DNA from: Longimicrobiales bacterium | GTDB taxonomy: Bacteria > Gemmatimonadota > Gemmatimonadetes > Longimicrobiales > Gaopeijiaceae | Length of the DNA stretch: 64,000 nucleotides | Assembly (NCBI GenBank): GCA_028284495.1 | Contig: JANQRP010000033.1 | Span: 25,865 to 89,864 of the forward strand | Direction: 5' to 3' | Notes under the pieces: model-generated | The model's database searches: none | The model's input: only the letters and a program-made list of their open reading frames with translations | What the model was told of the DNA's origin: nothing | Position numbers and translations under genes: made by a program | In this document: piece after piece, positions 50,740 to 59,684 of the stretch | Layout: each line of letters begins with the position of its first letter | How positions within the stretch are numbered: position 1 is the first letter of the stretch

Positions 50740-53700
50740 CGCCGTCCTCGCGGCTCTCCGGACGACGCCGGGGTGGCAGGCCCTCGAGGCGGCGCTACCG
50801 ACGCTCGGTTCGGCGACGGCCTCGGACGCCAGGGCCGGATTCCGGCTCACCGGCGTCCGCGGCTCCGCGGACGCCGCGATCCTGGCAGCGGTACACGCCG
50901 CACAACCGGACCGGGTCGTGCTGGCCGTGGCACCGGATCCCAACGCCGCTCGCGCGCTCGAGGCCGACCTCGTGGCGCTGCTCGGTGAGGGCGTGTCCCA
51001 CGTCTTCCCGCAGCGCGAAGGACTGCCCTGGGATGCCACCGACCCCCACGTGGAGTACAGCGGCCTGCGGGTCGAGGCAGTGGAGTCCCTGTTCTCGGGC
51101 GCCGGCAAGGTGTTCGTCACCACGATCCGGGGCCTCCAGGAGCGCTTCCCGGTGCCGGCCCGCCTGGCGGACCTCCGAATCCGGCTCGCCGTCGGCGACG
51201 AGCTGCCGTTCCGGGATCTGGTCGAGCGCCTCGAAGCCCGGGGATTCGAGCACGTGCCGATCGTCGAGGAGATCGGGCAGTTCGCGGTCCGCGGCGGACT
51301 CATCGACGTCTTCTCCGTGGGCGCGCCGGATCCCCTCCGCATCGAGTTCTGGGGCGACGAGATCGATTCGATCCGGGCGTTCGACATCCTCGACCAGCGA
51401 TCGTTGCGCACGCTGGAGGAGGCAGCCGTGCTGCCGGTGGCGTTCTCGACCGCCGAGGGGGAAGCCACCGAGCTGAGGTCCCTGCTCGAGCTCGTCCCGA
51501 CGGGTGCGCTCCTCGTCGACGTGGGCGACACGCCCTGGCCCGCCGCGGTCGAGTCCACGTGGCGAGCGGCGGGGCGCATGCATGCCGATCTGATCGACTC
51601 CGGCATGGAAGCCCCGACTCCGGTGGAGGACCTGTTCCTGGCCCCCGAGGATCTGCTCCCTCGCGTGCGCAGCTTCGCGCGGCTGGAGATTCGGACGGAC
51701 GACCCGTCGGGCGACGCGAACCTGGGATCCGAGCCGCCGCCCGTGATCGATCGTGACATGGAGCGCCTCCGCGAGGTGCTCCGTGAGGGCGCGGCACGGG
51801 GAGATCGCACGCTCGTCCTCTGCGACAACCAGGGTCAGGCGGAACGCCTCGAGGAGATCCTCGACGGGCGCTCGGACCTTCCGACCGGGACGCAGATCGG
51901 CATCGGATCGCTCGACGGGGGCTTCGTGCTTCCCCGTGCCGATCCACCGCTCCGCGTGCTCACCGACCACGAGATCTTCCGTCGCTCGCGGCGGGTCCGT
52001 CGAACCCGCCGGTTCAGGGGCGCGGTCTCGCTGGAGTCGCTCTCCCAGCTCACGCCGGGTGACTACGTCGTCCACATGGACCACGGGGTCGGGGTCTTCC
52101 GCGGACTCGAGACGCTCGAGGTCGCAGGGACCGAGATCGAGAGCCTCACCATCGAGTACGCCGGGGGGGAGGTCCTCCGAGTCCCTGTGCACCGGATCGA
52201 CCTGGTCGAGCGGTGGGTCGGCGAGGACGAGACCGCGAAGCCGCCGAGCCTCCACAAGATCGGCGGGCGGACGTGGAAGCGTTCGCGCGACCGGACGGAG
52301 GCGGCCATCCGCCAGATGACGGCGGAGCTGCTCGAACTCTACGCCCGTCGGGAGGCCGGTACCGGCCACGCCTTCTCCGCGGACACGCACTGGCAGAAGG
52401 AGATGGAGTCGGCCTTCCTGTACGAGGATACGCCCGATCAGCGAAAGGCGACCAGGGACGTGAAGGCCGACATGGAGTCGGAACGCCCCATGGACCGGCT
52501 CATCTGCGGCGACGTCGGCTACGGGAAGACCGAGATCGCGATCCGCGCGGCCTTCAAGGCGGTTCAGGACGGCAAGCAGGTCGCGGTCCTCGCACCGACC
52601 ACGATCCTCGCGGAGCAGCACCGGCACACGTTCGAGGAGCGCCTCGCGGACTATCCCGTCCGGGTCGGGTCGCTGAGCCGCTTCCGGACCGCGACCGAAA
52701 CGCGTGATCTGCTCGAGCAGATCGAGACCGGCGGCGTCGACATCGTCGTCGGGACCCATCGGCTGCTGTCGAAGGACGTCCACTTCCGTGATCTCGGACT
52801 CCTCGTGGTGGACGAGGAGCAGCGGTTCGGGGTGAAGCACAAGGAGCGCCTCAAGGAACTCCGCACCTCGGTGGACGTCCTCACCCTTTCGGCCACGCCG
52901 ATCCCCCGGACGCTCTACCTGTCGCTGTCGCAGATCCGCGACCTGACGGTGATCCGCACGCCCCCGCGCGATCGGATGCCCATCATCACGAACGTGCTTC
53001 CCTGGAGCGACGGACTCGTGAGCGAGGCGATCCACCGGGAACTGGACCGGGGGGGCCAGACCTTCTTCCTCCACAACCGCGTCGAGACCATCCATACCTC
53101 TGCCGAGCGCATCCGCACGCTCGTCCCGGAGGCGGGCGTGGAGGTCGCGCACGGGCAGATGACGCCGAACGACCTGGACGGGGTAATGACCCGCTTCGTC
53201 GACGGCGAGGTGGACGTGCTGGTGTGCACGGCGATCATCGAGAACGGGCTGGACGTGCCGAACGCCAACACCCTGATCGTCGACCGCGCCGACCAGTTCG
53301 GGCTGTCGCAGCTCTACCAGATCCGCGGGCGCGTCGGCCGCTCCGATCGACGGGCCTACTGCTACTTGATCACGCCGGACCGGATCACCGAGGACGCTCG
53401 CCGCCGGCTGCGGGTGCTGGAGCACCACACGGAGCTCGGCAGCGGCTACCAGGTGGCCCTCCGCGACCTCGAGATGCGCGGCGCGGGGAACCTCCTCGGG
53501 TCCGACCAGTCGGGGTTCGCACACTCGGTCGGAATCGATACCTACCTGCGTCTCCTCGAGAAGACCGTGCGCCAGCTCCGCCACCAGGAGGCGTTCGGGC
53601 AGGAGCAGTTCCCGGAGCCCGAGATTTCCCTCTCGGGTTCCGCTTTTCTTTCGGAGTCGTACGTTTCGGACGCGGGTCAGAAGCTCCACATCTACCGCCG

Positions 53701-54070
53701 GCTGGCACGGATCCGGCAGGCGTCGGAGGTGGAGGAGATGCGTGCGGAGCTGCTCGATCGGTTCGGACCTCTTCCCGACGAGGTGGAGCGCCTCGTGGAC
53801 GCGGCGACGCTCCGCCTTCTCGGGCAGCGGCTCGGGATCGAGCGGATCCTCGTTCGGGGCCGGACCGCCCGCGTGAACTTCCGCGCCGGTGTGAACCCGA
53901 GGATGCAGGCGCTCCAGGGTCCGCTCGAGGATCATCAGGTGGACATGCAGGTCCGGCGGATCGATCCGCTTTCGCTCGCCCTTTCGGCGGCCGGGGCGGA
54001 ACGATTGACGGCAACCCTCATCGACGTGCTCTCGCTCCTAGTGGACGAGACCGAAGCCCGCGCGGCGTGA
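50723..54070 (+). CDS. mfd: transcription-repair coupling factor
   Basis: A 1115-residue protein. An N-terminal UvrB-homology region is followed by the RNA polymerase-interacting domain (LTPGDYVVHMDHGVGVFRGLE, about residues 445-465). Then come superfamily 2 helicase motifs: Walker A GDVGYGKTE (about 595-603), the DEEQ box (about 696), IENGLDVPNANT and QIRGRVGRSDRRAY. Mfd displaces stalled RNA polymerase at lesions and recruits UvrA. The GTG start lies inside the end of the BatA-like gene. Length is typical. Confidence 0.96.
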   Translation: MSTTHNAVLAALRTTPGWQALEAALPTLGSATASDARAGFRLTGVRGSADAAILAAVHAAQPDRVVLAVAPDPNAARALEADLVALLGEGVSHVFPQREGLPWDATDPHVEYSGLRVEAVESLFSGAGKVFVTTIRGLQERFPVPARLADLRIRLAVGDELPFRDLVERLEARGFEHVPIVEEIGQFAVRGGLIDVFSVGAPDPLRIEFWGDEIDSIRAFDILDQRSLRTLEEAAVLPVAFSTAEGEATELRSLLELVPTGALLVDVGDTPWPAAVESTWRAAGRMHADLIDSGMEAPTPVEDLFLAPEDLLPRVRSFARLEIRTDDPSGDANLGSEPPPVIDRDMERLREVLREGAARGDRTLVLCDNQGQAERLEEILDGRSDLPTGTQIGIGSLDGGFVLPRADPPLRVLTDHEIFRRSRRVRRTRRFRGAVSLESLSQLTPGDYVVHMDHGVGVFRGLETLEVAGTEIESLTIEYAGGEVLRVPVHRIDLVERWVGEDETAKPPSLHKIGGRTWKRSRDRTEAAIRQMTAELLELYARREAGTGHAFSADTHWQKEMESAFLYEDTPDQRKATRDVKADMESERPMDRLICGDVGYGKTEIAIRAAFKAVQDGKQVAVLAPTTILAEQHRHTFEERLADYPVRVGSLSRFRTATETRDLLEQIETGGVDIVVGTHRLLSKDVHFRDLGLLVVDEEQRFGVKHKERLKELRTSVDVLTLSATPIPRTLYLSLSQIRDLTVIRTPPRDRMPIITNVLPWSDGLVSEAIHRELDRGGQTFFLHNRVETIHTSAERIRTLVPEAGVEVAHGQMTPNDLDGVMTRFVDGEVDVLVCTAIIENGLDVPNANTLIVDRADQFGLSQLYQIRGRVGRSDRRAYCYLITPDRITEDARRRLRVLEHHTELGSGYQVALRDLEMRGAGNLLGSDQSGFAHSVGIDTYLRLLEKTVRQLRHQEAFGQEQFPEPEISLSGSAFLSESYVSDAGQKLHIYRRLARIRQASEVEEMRAELLDRFGPLPDEVERLVDAATLRLLGQRLGIERILVRGRTARVNFRAGVNPRMQALQGPLEDHQVDMQVRRIDPLSLALSAAGAERLTATLIDVLSLLVDETEARAA

Positions 54071-54086
54071 GCCCCGCGGACGACCG

Positions 54087-54104
54087 GGCGAACCGGAGTT
54101 CGCC
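54087..54104 (+). terminator. hairpin between mfd and the parvulin genes
   Basis: GGCGAAC and GTTCGCC form a perfect 7-bp stem with a CGGA tetraloop, immediately 5' of the AAGGAG ribosome-binding site at 54105-54110 for the GTG at 54123. It could act as a weak terminator, an RNA-stability element or a translational attenuator. No T tract follows. Confidence 0.4.
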
Positions 54105-54122
54105 AAGGAGAACGCAGTACTC

Positions 54123-55625
54123 GTGAACTTTCTCACGCGCCGGCCCCTGCGCCGCGCGCTCGCGCTCTGCACCCTCGCGCTCGCCGCGTGCGACAGCTCC
54201 GCCAACGAGGTGGTGGTGGCCACCGCGGCCGACCGGAAGTTCGCCGTCGATCAGGCGGTCGAGCTGGTCGTCCAGAGGACCGACATGGTGATCGACACCA
54301 CGGTGGTCGGGCTCGTGGGGGACCTCTGGATCGACTACACGCTCTTCGCGCACGCATTCGGCGAGGACCCGACACTGTCCCACCTCGACTTCTCGCCGCT
54401 CACCGAGCCCCAGCTCGAGCAGGAGATGATCCTGGCGCTGAGGGACGCCGCCGTGCAGGCGGACACCGCCATCGGCGAGGCGGAGCTCGAAGAGCTGTTC
54501 GCGCGGGAGGCGCCGGGCGTCACCGCTCGCGCCCGACACATCCTGCTCGTGCCGCCGGACGCGGCGACGCAGGAGCAGCGCGACTCGGTCCGCGCACAGG
54601 CCGAGCGGCTCCGTGAGCGTATCGTGGCCGGAGAGGACTTCGCCGAGATCGCTCGCCAGTTCTCCGCCGATCGGGGCAGCGGTCGACAGGGCGGATCGCT
54701 GGGCGTGTTCGGACGAGGACAGTTCGTGCGCCCGCTCGACGAGGCGATCTTCTCGCTGGACGTCGGCGAGATCGGTCCCGTGGTGCAGTCGCCCCTCGGC
54801 TACCACGTCGTCCAGCTCCAGGAACTCCAGGCGCCGTCCTTCGACTCGATCGCCGAGAACTTCCGCTTCGAGGTCCAGAGCCGGCGCATACTCGAGGCCG
54901 AGTCCACGTTCATCGCGACGCTCCAGGAGGCGGCCGCGCCCGAGCCCACCGAAGGAGCCGCCGAGCTGCTGCGGAACGTCGCCGCCGATCCCCGGCTTCC
55001 GCTCACGGGCCGTACCGGCGATCGTGTCGTCGCCCGCTACGAGGGCGGTCGCGTGACGCTCGAGGAGGTGCGCGAGTTTTTCCTCACCCGGCTGCCCGAC
55101 TACCTCATCCAGGTACGGCAGGCCCCGGACGACGTGCTCGAGGAGCAGGTGGTGACCACGCTGGTCCAGCGAGAGCTCCTGGTCGAGGAGGCCCGACGCA
55201 GGGGGTTCGAGCCGACGGAAGCCCGTCGCGACTCCCTCACGCAGCTCGCGCGGCAGCGGTTCGTCCAGACCGGGCGCCAGCTCGGGCTGGTCGAGGTGGA
55301 TCGGAGCGACGAGCGTCCCGACGGCGTCACGCGAGCGGTTCGGGCCATCGTCGGCGCGATCGTGTACCGCCAGCGCGAGATCCCGCCCCTGGGCCCGATC
55401 GCGCACGTGCTCCGCGAGCACTACCGGAACGGCGTCAGCGAGGTCGGCGTGCGCGCGACCGTGGCTCGCGTCGAAGAGATCCGCGGACCCGATTTCGTCC
55501 CGACCGCTCCGCAGGGAGTGGGCGAGCCCACCGACGAGGCCCCCGACGACGCCGGGCCCGCCGACGCCGAGCCCGATACCGCCGCGCCGGACGTCTCTGC
55601 GCCCGAGGCGCCGGAGGAACCGTGA
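54123..55625 (+). CDS. lipid-anchored parvulin peptidyl-prolyl isomerase
   Basis: A 500-residue predicted lipoprotein (lipobox LALAAC, Cys at about residue 23). It has a SurA/PrsA-like architecture: an N-terminal chaperone region, a parvulin domain (about 138-240: VTARARHILLVPP, GGSLGVFGRGQFVRPLDEAIF, GYHVVQLQEL), then a second helical region. The C-terminal tail is acidic and Pro/Ala-rich. It would assist folding of periplasmic or outer-membrane proteins. It overlaps the second parvulin gene (TGATG), and the pair is followed by pdxA, as in the surA-pdxA order of proteobacteria. Confidence 0.85.
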   Translation: MNFLTRRPLRRALALCTLALAACDSSANEVVVATAADRKFAVDQAVELVVQRTDMVIDTTVVGLVGDLWIDYTLFAHAFGEDPTLSHLDFSPLTEPQLEQEMILALRDAAVQADTAIGEAELEELFAREAPGVTARARHILLVPPDAATQEQRDSVRAQAERLRERIVAGEDFAEIARQFSADRGSGRQGGSLGVFGRGQFVRPLDEAIFSLDVGEIGPVVQSPLGYHVVQLQELQAPSFDSIAENFRFEVQSRRILEAESTFIATLQEAAAPEPTEGAAELLRNVAADPRLPLTGRTGDRVVARYEGGRVTLEEVREFFLTRLPDYLIQVRQAPDDVLEEQVVTTLVQRELLVEEARRRGFEPTEARRDSLTQLARQRFVQTGRQLGLVEVDRSDERPDGVTRAVRAIVGAIVYRQREIPPLGPIAHVLREHYRNGVSEVGVRATVARVEEIRGPDFVPTAPQGVGEPTDEAPDDAGPADAEPDTAAPDVSAPEAPEEP

Positions 55626-57040
55626 TGCGGGGCGTCTCGTACCAGTCCATCATGACGACTCCCATCCGTTTTCGCCGCGCCGCGACCCTCGGCGCGTGGT
55701 GCCTCGCCCTCGTCGCCTTCGCGCAGCCCCTGTCCGCGCAGCAGGCGGCGCTTCCGGGCGAAGATCCGGAGCTGGTCGATCGCGTCGTCGCGGTCGTGGG
55801 CGACTCGGCGATCTTCCTCACGCAGCTCACCGAGGAGATGGCGACCCAGGTCGCTCAGGGTCAGACGCTTCCCACCGATCCGGATTCGCTCCGGTCGGTC
55901 GCCCGCCGAATCCTCGATGAGCTCGTGAATCTCCAGCTCGTGCTCCAGGCGGCGCAGCGCGACTCGCTCCTCATGCAGAGCCCCGCGCTCGACTCGACGC
56001 TCGTTAACGACTCGACGGAAGCTCGAATCGACGCGATCCGTACGCGATTCGGGACCGAGGAGGCGTTCCAGGAGGCGCTTCAGCAGCGGGGACAGACGGT
56101 GGAGGAGTACCGGCGCGACGTTCGCACGAACTTCCGGCAGGGCGTGATCCAGCAGGCGTTTCTTCAGCGCAACCTCGTCAGCTCGGGCCGTCCCGTGGTC
56201 ATCACCGAGGAGGAGATGCGCAACGTGTTCGATCAGCAGCGCGTCGCGCTCGGCACGCTCCCCGAGCGACTCGACCTGCTGCAGGTGCGTCTCGAGGCGC
56301 GGCCCTCGGAGGCCGCGTGGGCCGCGGCGCGCGCGAAGGCGGACTCACTCTACGTCGAGGCCACCCGCGACGAGGCGGACTTCGCCGAGCTCGCCCGCGC
56401 CAACTCGGACGACAGCTCCGCCCCGGAAGGCGGTTCGCTCGGGTGGTTTCGTCGGGGCCGGATGGTCCGCGAGTTCGAGGAGGTGGCCTTCACGCTCGGA
56501 CGGGGCGAGATCTCCGCGCCGGTTCGTTCCCAGTTCGGATGGCACGTGATCCGCGTCGATCGAATCCGGCCGGGCGAGGTGAACGCGAGCCACATTCTCG
56601 TCACCCCCGAGACCACCCCGGCCGACCTCGATCGCGCCGGCGAACTCGCCGACAGCCTCGTGGCGGAGATCCGGAACGGCGCCGACGCCGAGGCCATCGC
56701 GGAGGAGTGGGACAGCGAGCAGATCCGCAGCGCGATGCCCGGCTTCCCCACGAGGCTTCCGCCCCTCAGCCGGCAGGAGGTGAACACCCAGCTTCCGCCG
56801 GGCTACACCTCGGCGCTCCTGGACACTCGCGAGGGCCAGGTCACCGACCCCTTCCTCTCGACGTTCCAGGGTCTCGGTCAGCTCTGGGTGTTCGTGTACG
56901 TGGAGCGGATCACGCCTCCCGGAGAGCTCACCTTCGAGGAAGCCCGCCCGCAGGTGCGCCAGTTCCTCGAACGGCAGAAGCGCATCACCCGGCTCTTCGA
57001 GCAGCTCCGCGCCGACGCGTACGTCGACATTCGCTTCTGA
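55625..57040 (+). CDS. SurA-like periplasmic peptidyl-prolyl isomerase
   Basis: A 471-residue exported protein. The signal peptide ends near AFAQPLSAQ. A SurA N-terminal-type chaperone domain follows (VDRVVAVVGDSAIFLTQL, LVNLQLVLQAAQRDSL), then a parvulin domain (about 265-320: SLGWFRRGRMVREFEEVAF, GWHVIRVDRI) and a second, less canonical rotamase-like region after ASHILVTPE. Role: chaperoning outer-membrane proteins. The start is the ATG at 55625 with GGAGG seven nt upstream; a GTG at 55622 is nearly equivalent. It lies 1 nt upstream of pdxA. Confidence 0.87.
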   Translation: MRGVSYQSIMTTPIRFRRAATLGAWCLALVAFAQPLSAQQAALPGEDPELVDRVVAVVGDSAIFLTQLTEEMATQVAQGQTLPTDPDSLRSVARRILDELVNLQLVLQAAQRDSLLMQSPALDSTLVNDSTEARIDAIRTRFGTEEAFQEALQQRGQTVEEYRRDVRTNFRQGVIQQAFLQRNLVSSGRPVVITEEEMRNVFDQQRVALGTLPERLDLLQVRLEARPSEAAWAAARAKADSLYVEATRDEADFAELARANSDDSSAPEGGSLGWFRRGRMVREFEEVAFTLGRGEISAPVRSQFGWHVIRVDRIRPGEVNASHILVTPETTPADLDRAGELADSLVAEIRNGADAEAIAEEWDSEQIRSAMPGFPTRLPPLSRQEVNTQLPPGYTSALLDTREGQVTDPFLSTFQGLGQLWVFVYVERITPPGELTFEEARPQVRQFLERQKRITRLFEQLRADAYVDIRF

Positions 57041-57041
57041 C

Positions 57042-57992
57042 GTGGCCGCCCGGCTCCTGGTCACCCTCGGTGACCCGCGGGGGGTCGGGCCGGAGGTCAC
57101 GGCGGCGGCGCTCCGGTCGCTCCGTGCCGAGCGCCCGGAGCTGAACGTCGAACTGTTCGGCGCAGATCCACGGGGCGTGCTCGGGTCCGCCGGGCCGACC
57201 CCGACATCGGACGTCGACTTCGACGGGTCCGAGGTGTCCGCCGGGCGCGTGGCGGGGCGCGCCATCGAGGCCGCCGTCGCCGCCGCGCTCTCCTGCGAGC
57301 GCGGCGGCGAGCGGACCGCCGTGGTCACCGCCCCCATTCACAAGCCCGCGCTCCGGGCGGCCGGGTGGGCCGAGCCGGGCCACACCGAGCTGCTGATGCG
57401 CCTGAGCGGCGCCCCGGCGGTGGGAATGCTCATGGCGGCCGAGCGGACCCGTCTCGGAGGTCCTCTCCGCGTGCTGCTCGCGACCACCCACGTCGCCCTG
57501 CGGGACGTTCCCGCCCTCGTCACGTCGGAGCTGCTCGTCGGGCAGACGCGGCTCCTGCACCGCGAACTCCGGGAGCGCTTCGGCGTGGCGGCGCCGCGAA
57601 TCGCGCTCTGCGCCCTGAACCCCCATGCTTCCGACGCCGGACTCTTCGGCGACGAGGAGCGGCGGGTGTTCATGCCGGCGCTCGACGCGCTGTCCGCGCT
57701 CGACGTGGCGGGTCCGGTTCCGGCGGACACGGTCTTCTCCCGCGCCATCGCGGGGGAGTTCGACGCCGTCGTCGCGCCGTATCACGACGTCGGGATGGCG
57801 GCGTTCAAGACCGTGTCGTTCGGCGCGGGCGTCAACGTGACGCTGGGCCTTCCCTTCGTCCGGACGTCGCCCGACCACGGCACCGCGTTCGACCGCGTCG
57901 GGACCGATGCCATCGACGCGTCGTCGATGCTCGAGGCGCTGCGTCTCGCGCTTCGACTGGCGGTACCCGCGCGGGTATCGGAAGGCCTTTGA
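57042..57992 (+). CDS. pdxA: 4-hydroxythreonine-4-phosphate dehydrogenase
   Basis: A 316-residue enzyme of pyridoxal-phosphate biosynthesis that oxidises 4-phosphohydroxy-L-threonine with NAD. Family motifs are GDPRGVGPEV at the start, APIHKPALRAAG, GHTELLMRL with a metal-binding His, and the C-terminal APYHDVGMAAFKT and SPDHGTAFD. The GTG start follows the SurA-like stop by 1 nt, so coupling is likely. Cytosolic. Confidence 0.94.
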   Translation: MAARLLVTLGDPRGVGPEVTAAALRSLRAERPELNVELFGADPRGVLGSAGPTPTSDVDFDGSEVSAGRVAGRAIEAAVAAALSCERGGERTAVVTAPIHKPALRAAGWAEPGHTELLMRLSGAPAVGMLMAAERTRLGGPLRVLLATTHVALRDVPALVTSELLVGQTRLLHRELRERFGVAAPRIALCALNPHASDAGLFGDEERRVFMPALDALSALDVAGPVPADTVFSRAIAGEFDAVVAPYHDVGMAAFKTVSFGAGVNVTLGLPFVRTSPDHGTAFDRVGTDAIDASSMLEALRLALRLAVPARVSEGL

Positions 57993-58023
57993 CACCCCCA
58001 CCCCACATCTCTACCCTTCCAGC

Positions 58024-58827
58024 GTGATCCACTTCGATTCCGTCACCAAGGAGTATCCGCGACGCGGCGCGGCGCTCCGGGACGTCGACTTCCGGGTCCG
58101 AAAGGGTGAGTTCGTCTTCCTGACCGGGCACTCCGGTTCGGGGAAGAGCACGACCCTCCGGCTCCTTCACTTCGCGGATCGCCCCACTCGGGGAGAGATT
58201 CGCGTCGCCGGATTCTCGTCCAGCCGCACGACGGAACGGGACATCTGGAAGGTGCGTCGGCGCGTCGGCATCGTCTTCCAGGATTTCCGCCTGCTGCCCG
58301 GCCGCACGGCGCAGGAAAACGTCGCGTTCGCCCTCGAGGTCACCGGCACGCCCAGGGACACCATCACGCCGCGGGCGCAGCGTCTTTTGTCGCAGGTCGG
58401 GCTCGGGGCGAAGGCGGGCGCGATGGTCAACGAGCTCTCCGGCGGCGAACAGCAGCGAGTGGCCATCGCCCGCGCACTGGCCAACCAGCCCGAAGTACTG
58501 CTGGCGGACGAGCCGACGGGGAACCTCGACGAGCGCGCGACCCGTGGGATCGTCGACATCTTCCGCGAGCTGAACGCCCTCGGGATGGCCGTCGTGATGG
58601 CCACACACGATCTCGATCTCGTGCGAAGCGACTCCCGGACCCGCGTTCTCGAGCTGGATCAGGGGGAGCTCGTGTACGACTCGGCCGCCGCCGATGACGA
58701 CGACGCTCCCGGTCGGACCGGGACGATGCCGCAGCCCGGCGCGGAGCGTGGCTCGGTCGGGGCCGCCGCCTCTATGGAGGGCGAGGAGAGCGAGGAGTTA
58801 CTCGATCACGAGGGGGCCGCGGACTGA
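58024..58827 (+). CDS. ftsE: cell-division ATP-binding protein FtsE
   Basis: A 267-residue ABC ATPase. It has Walker A GHSGSGKST, the FtsE-typical FVFLTGHSGSGKSTTLRLLHF, Q-loop FQDFRLLPGRTAQENVAFALEV, signature LSGGEQQRVAIARAL, Walker B VLLADEPTGNLD and the H-loop ATHD. With FtsX it controls septal peptidoglycan hydrolysis through EnvC. The C-terminal 40 residues are an acidic, Asp/Glu-rich tail not usual in FtsE. The GTG at 58024 (VIHFDSVTKEY) gives the expected N-terminus. It is coupled to ftsX by TGATG. Confidence 0.94.
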   Translation: MIHFDSVTKEYPRRGAALRDVDFRVRKGEFVFLTGHSGSGKSTTLRLLHFADRPTRGEIRVAGFSSSRTTERDIWKVRRRVGIVFQDFRLLPGRTAQENVAFALEVTGTPRDTITPRAQRLLSQVGLGAKAGAMVNELSGGEQQRVAIARALANQPEVLLADEPTGNLDERATRGIVDIFRELNALGMAVVMATHDLDLVRSDSRTRVLELDQGELVYDSAAADDDDAPGRTGTMPQPGAERGSVGAAASMEGEESEELLDHEGAAD

Positions 58828-59684
58828 TGTACGCCCTGCGAGAGGCCGTCGCCGCCTTCCGACGCGCCCCTGTGCTCACGGGACTCGCTGCGGGCATGGT
58901 CGGACTGGCACTGTTCGTCCTGGGTCTGTTCGGCCTGGTCACGCACAACCTGCAGACCACGCTGGACGCGGTGGAAGAGCGGGTGGAGGTCGTGGCCTAC
59001 CTGCGTGAGGGCACGACCGACGGCGAGGTCGACGCGGCGCTCGACGAACTCCGTGCCCTCCCCGAGGTGCGCACGGTGATCTACGTCACGAAGACCCAGG
59101 CGCTGGAGAACGCCCGGGCCGAGCTCCCGGAGTTCGAGGAGGTCTTCAGCGACCTCGACGTGAACCCGCTCCCCGCGTCCCTCGAGATCGAACTCGAGGA
59201 GGGATTCCGGAACGAGGAGACCGTCACCGTCGTGAGCGAGCACGCCGCGGCCTACCCCTTCGTCGAGGACGTCGCCTACGGGCGGGAATGGGTCGACAAG
59301 CTCTTCAGTCTGCGCCGCATCGCCGGCGTCGCCGCCGGAGTCCTCGGCGCCGCCTTCGCCGTCGTCGCGGCGCTCATCATCGGGACCGCCCTCCGTATCG
59401 CCATCTTCGCGCGCCGCGAGGAGATCCACGTGATGCGACTGGTGGGTGCGAAGGACGGGTTCATCCGCCGGCCCTTCGTGATCGAGGGGGCGATGGCGGG
59501 CGCACTGGGGGCCCTGGTCGCCGTCGTGCTGACGTGGGCGACATGGAGAGCCGTATCGACGCTCATCCTCGAGATCGACTGGATTCCAGTGGGATGGATC
59601 GGGGTCGGGCTCGCCATCGGTGTGGTGTTCGGCATGCTCGCCAGCAGCCTCGCCGTCCGCCGGCATCTCCGCGAGGTCACGTGA
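58827..59684 (+). CDS. ftsX: cell-division membrane protein FtsX
   Basis: A 285-residue protein with the FtsX topology. One N-terminal helix (about 20-42) precedes a periplasmic domain (VEVVAYLREGTTDGEVDAALDELRALPEV), and three C-terminal helices lie about residues 170-275. The family motif FAREEI-type loop is present as FARREEIHVMRLVGAKDGFIRRPFVIEG. The periplasmic loop should bind the EnvC-like protein encoded next. It overlaps ftsE and the EnvC-like gene (GTGA). Confidence 0.94.
   Translation: MYALREAVAAFRRAPVLTGLAAGMVGLALFVLGLFGLVTHNLQTTLDAVEERVEVVAYLREGTTDGEVDAALDELRALPEVRTVIYVTKTQALENARAELPEFEEVFSDLDVNPLPASLEIELEEGFRNEETVTVVSEHAAAYPFVEDVAYGREWVDKLFSLRRIAGVAAGVLGAAFAVVAALIIGTALRIAIFARREEIHVMRLVGAKDGFIRRPFVIEGAMAGALGALVAVVLTWATWRAVSTLILEIDWIPVGWIGVGLAIGVVFGMLASSLAVRRHLREVT

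Noticed and set aside
50795..53935. A minus-strand open frame of about 1040 codons opposite mfd
   Set aside because: It mirrors the codon pattern of mfd on the other strand and shows no domain; mfd motifs are unambiguous.
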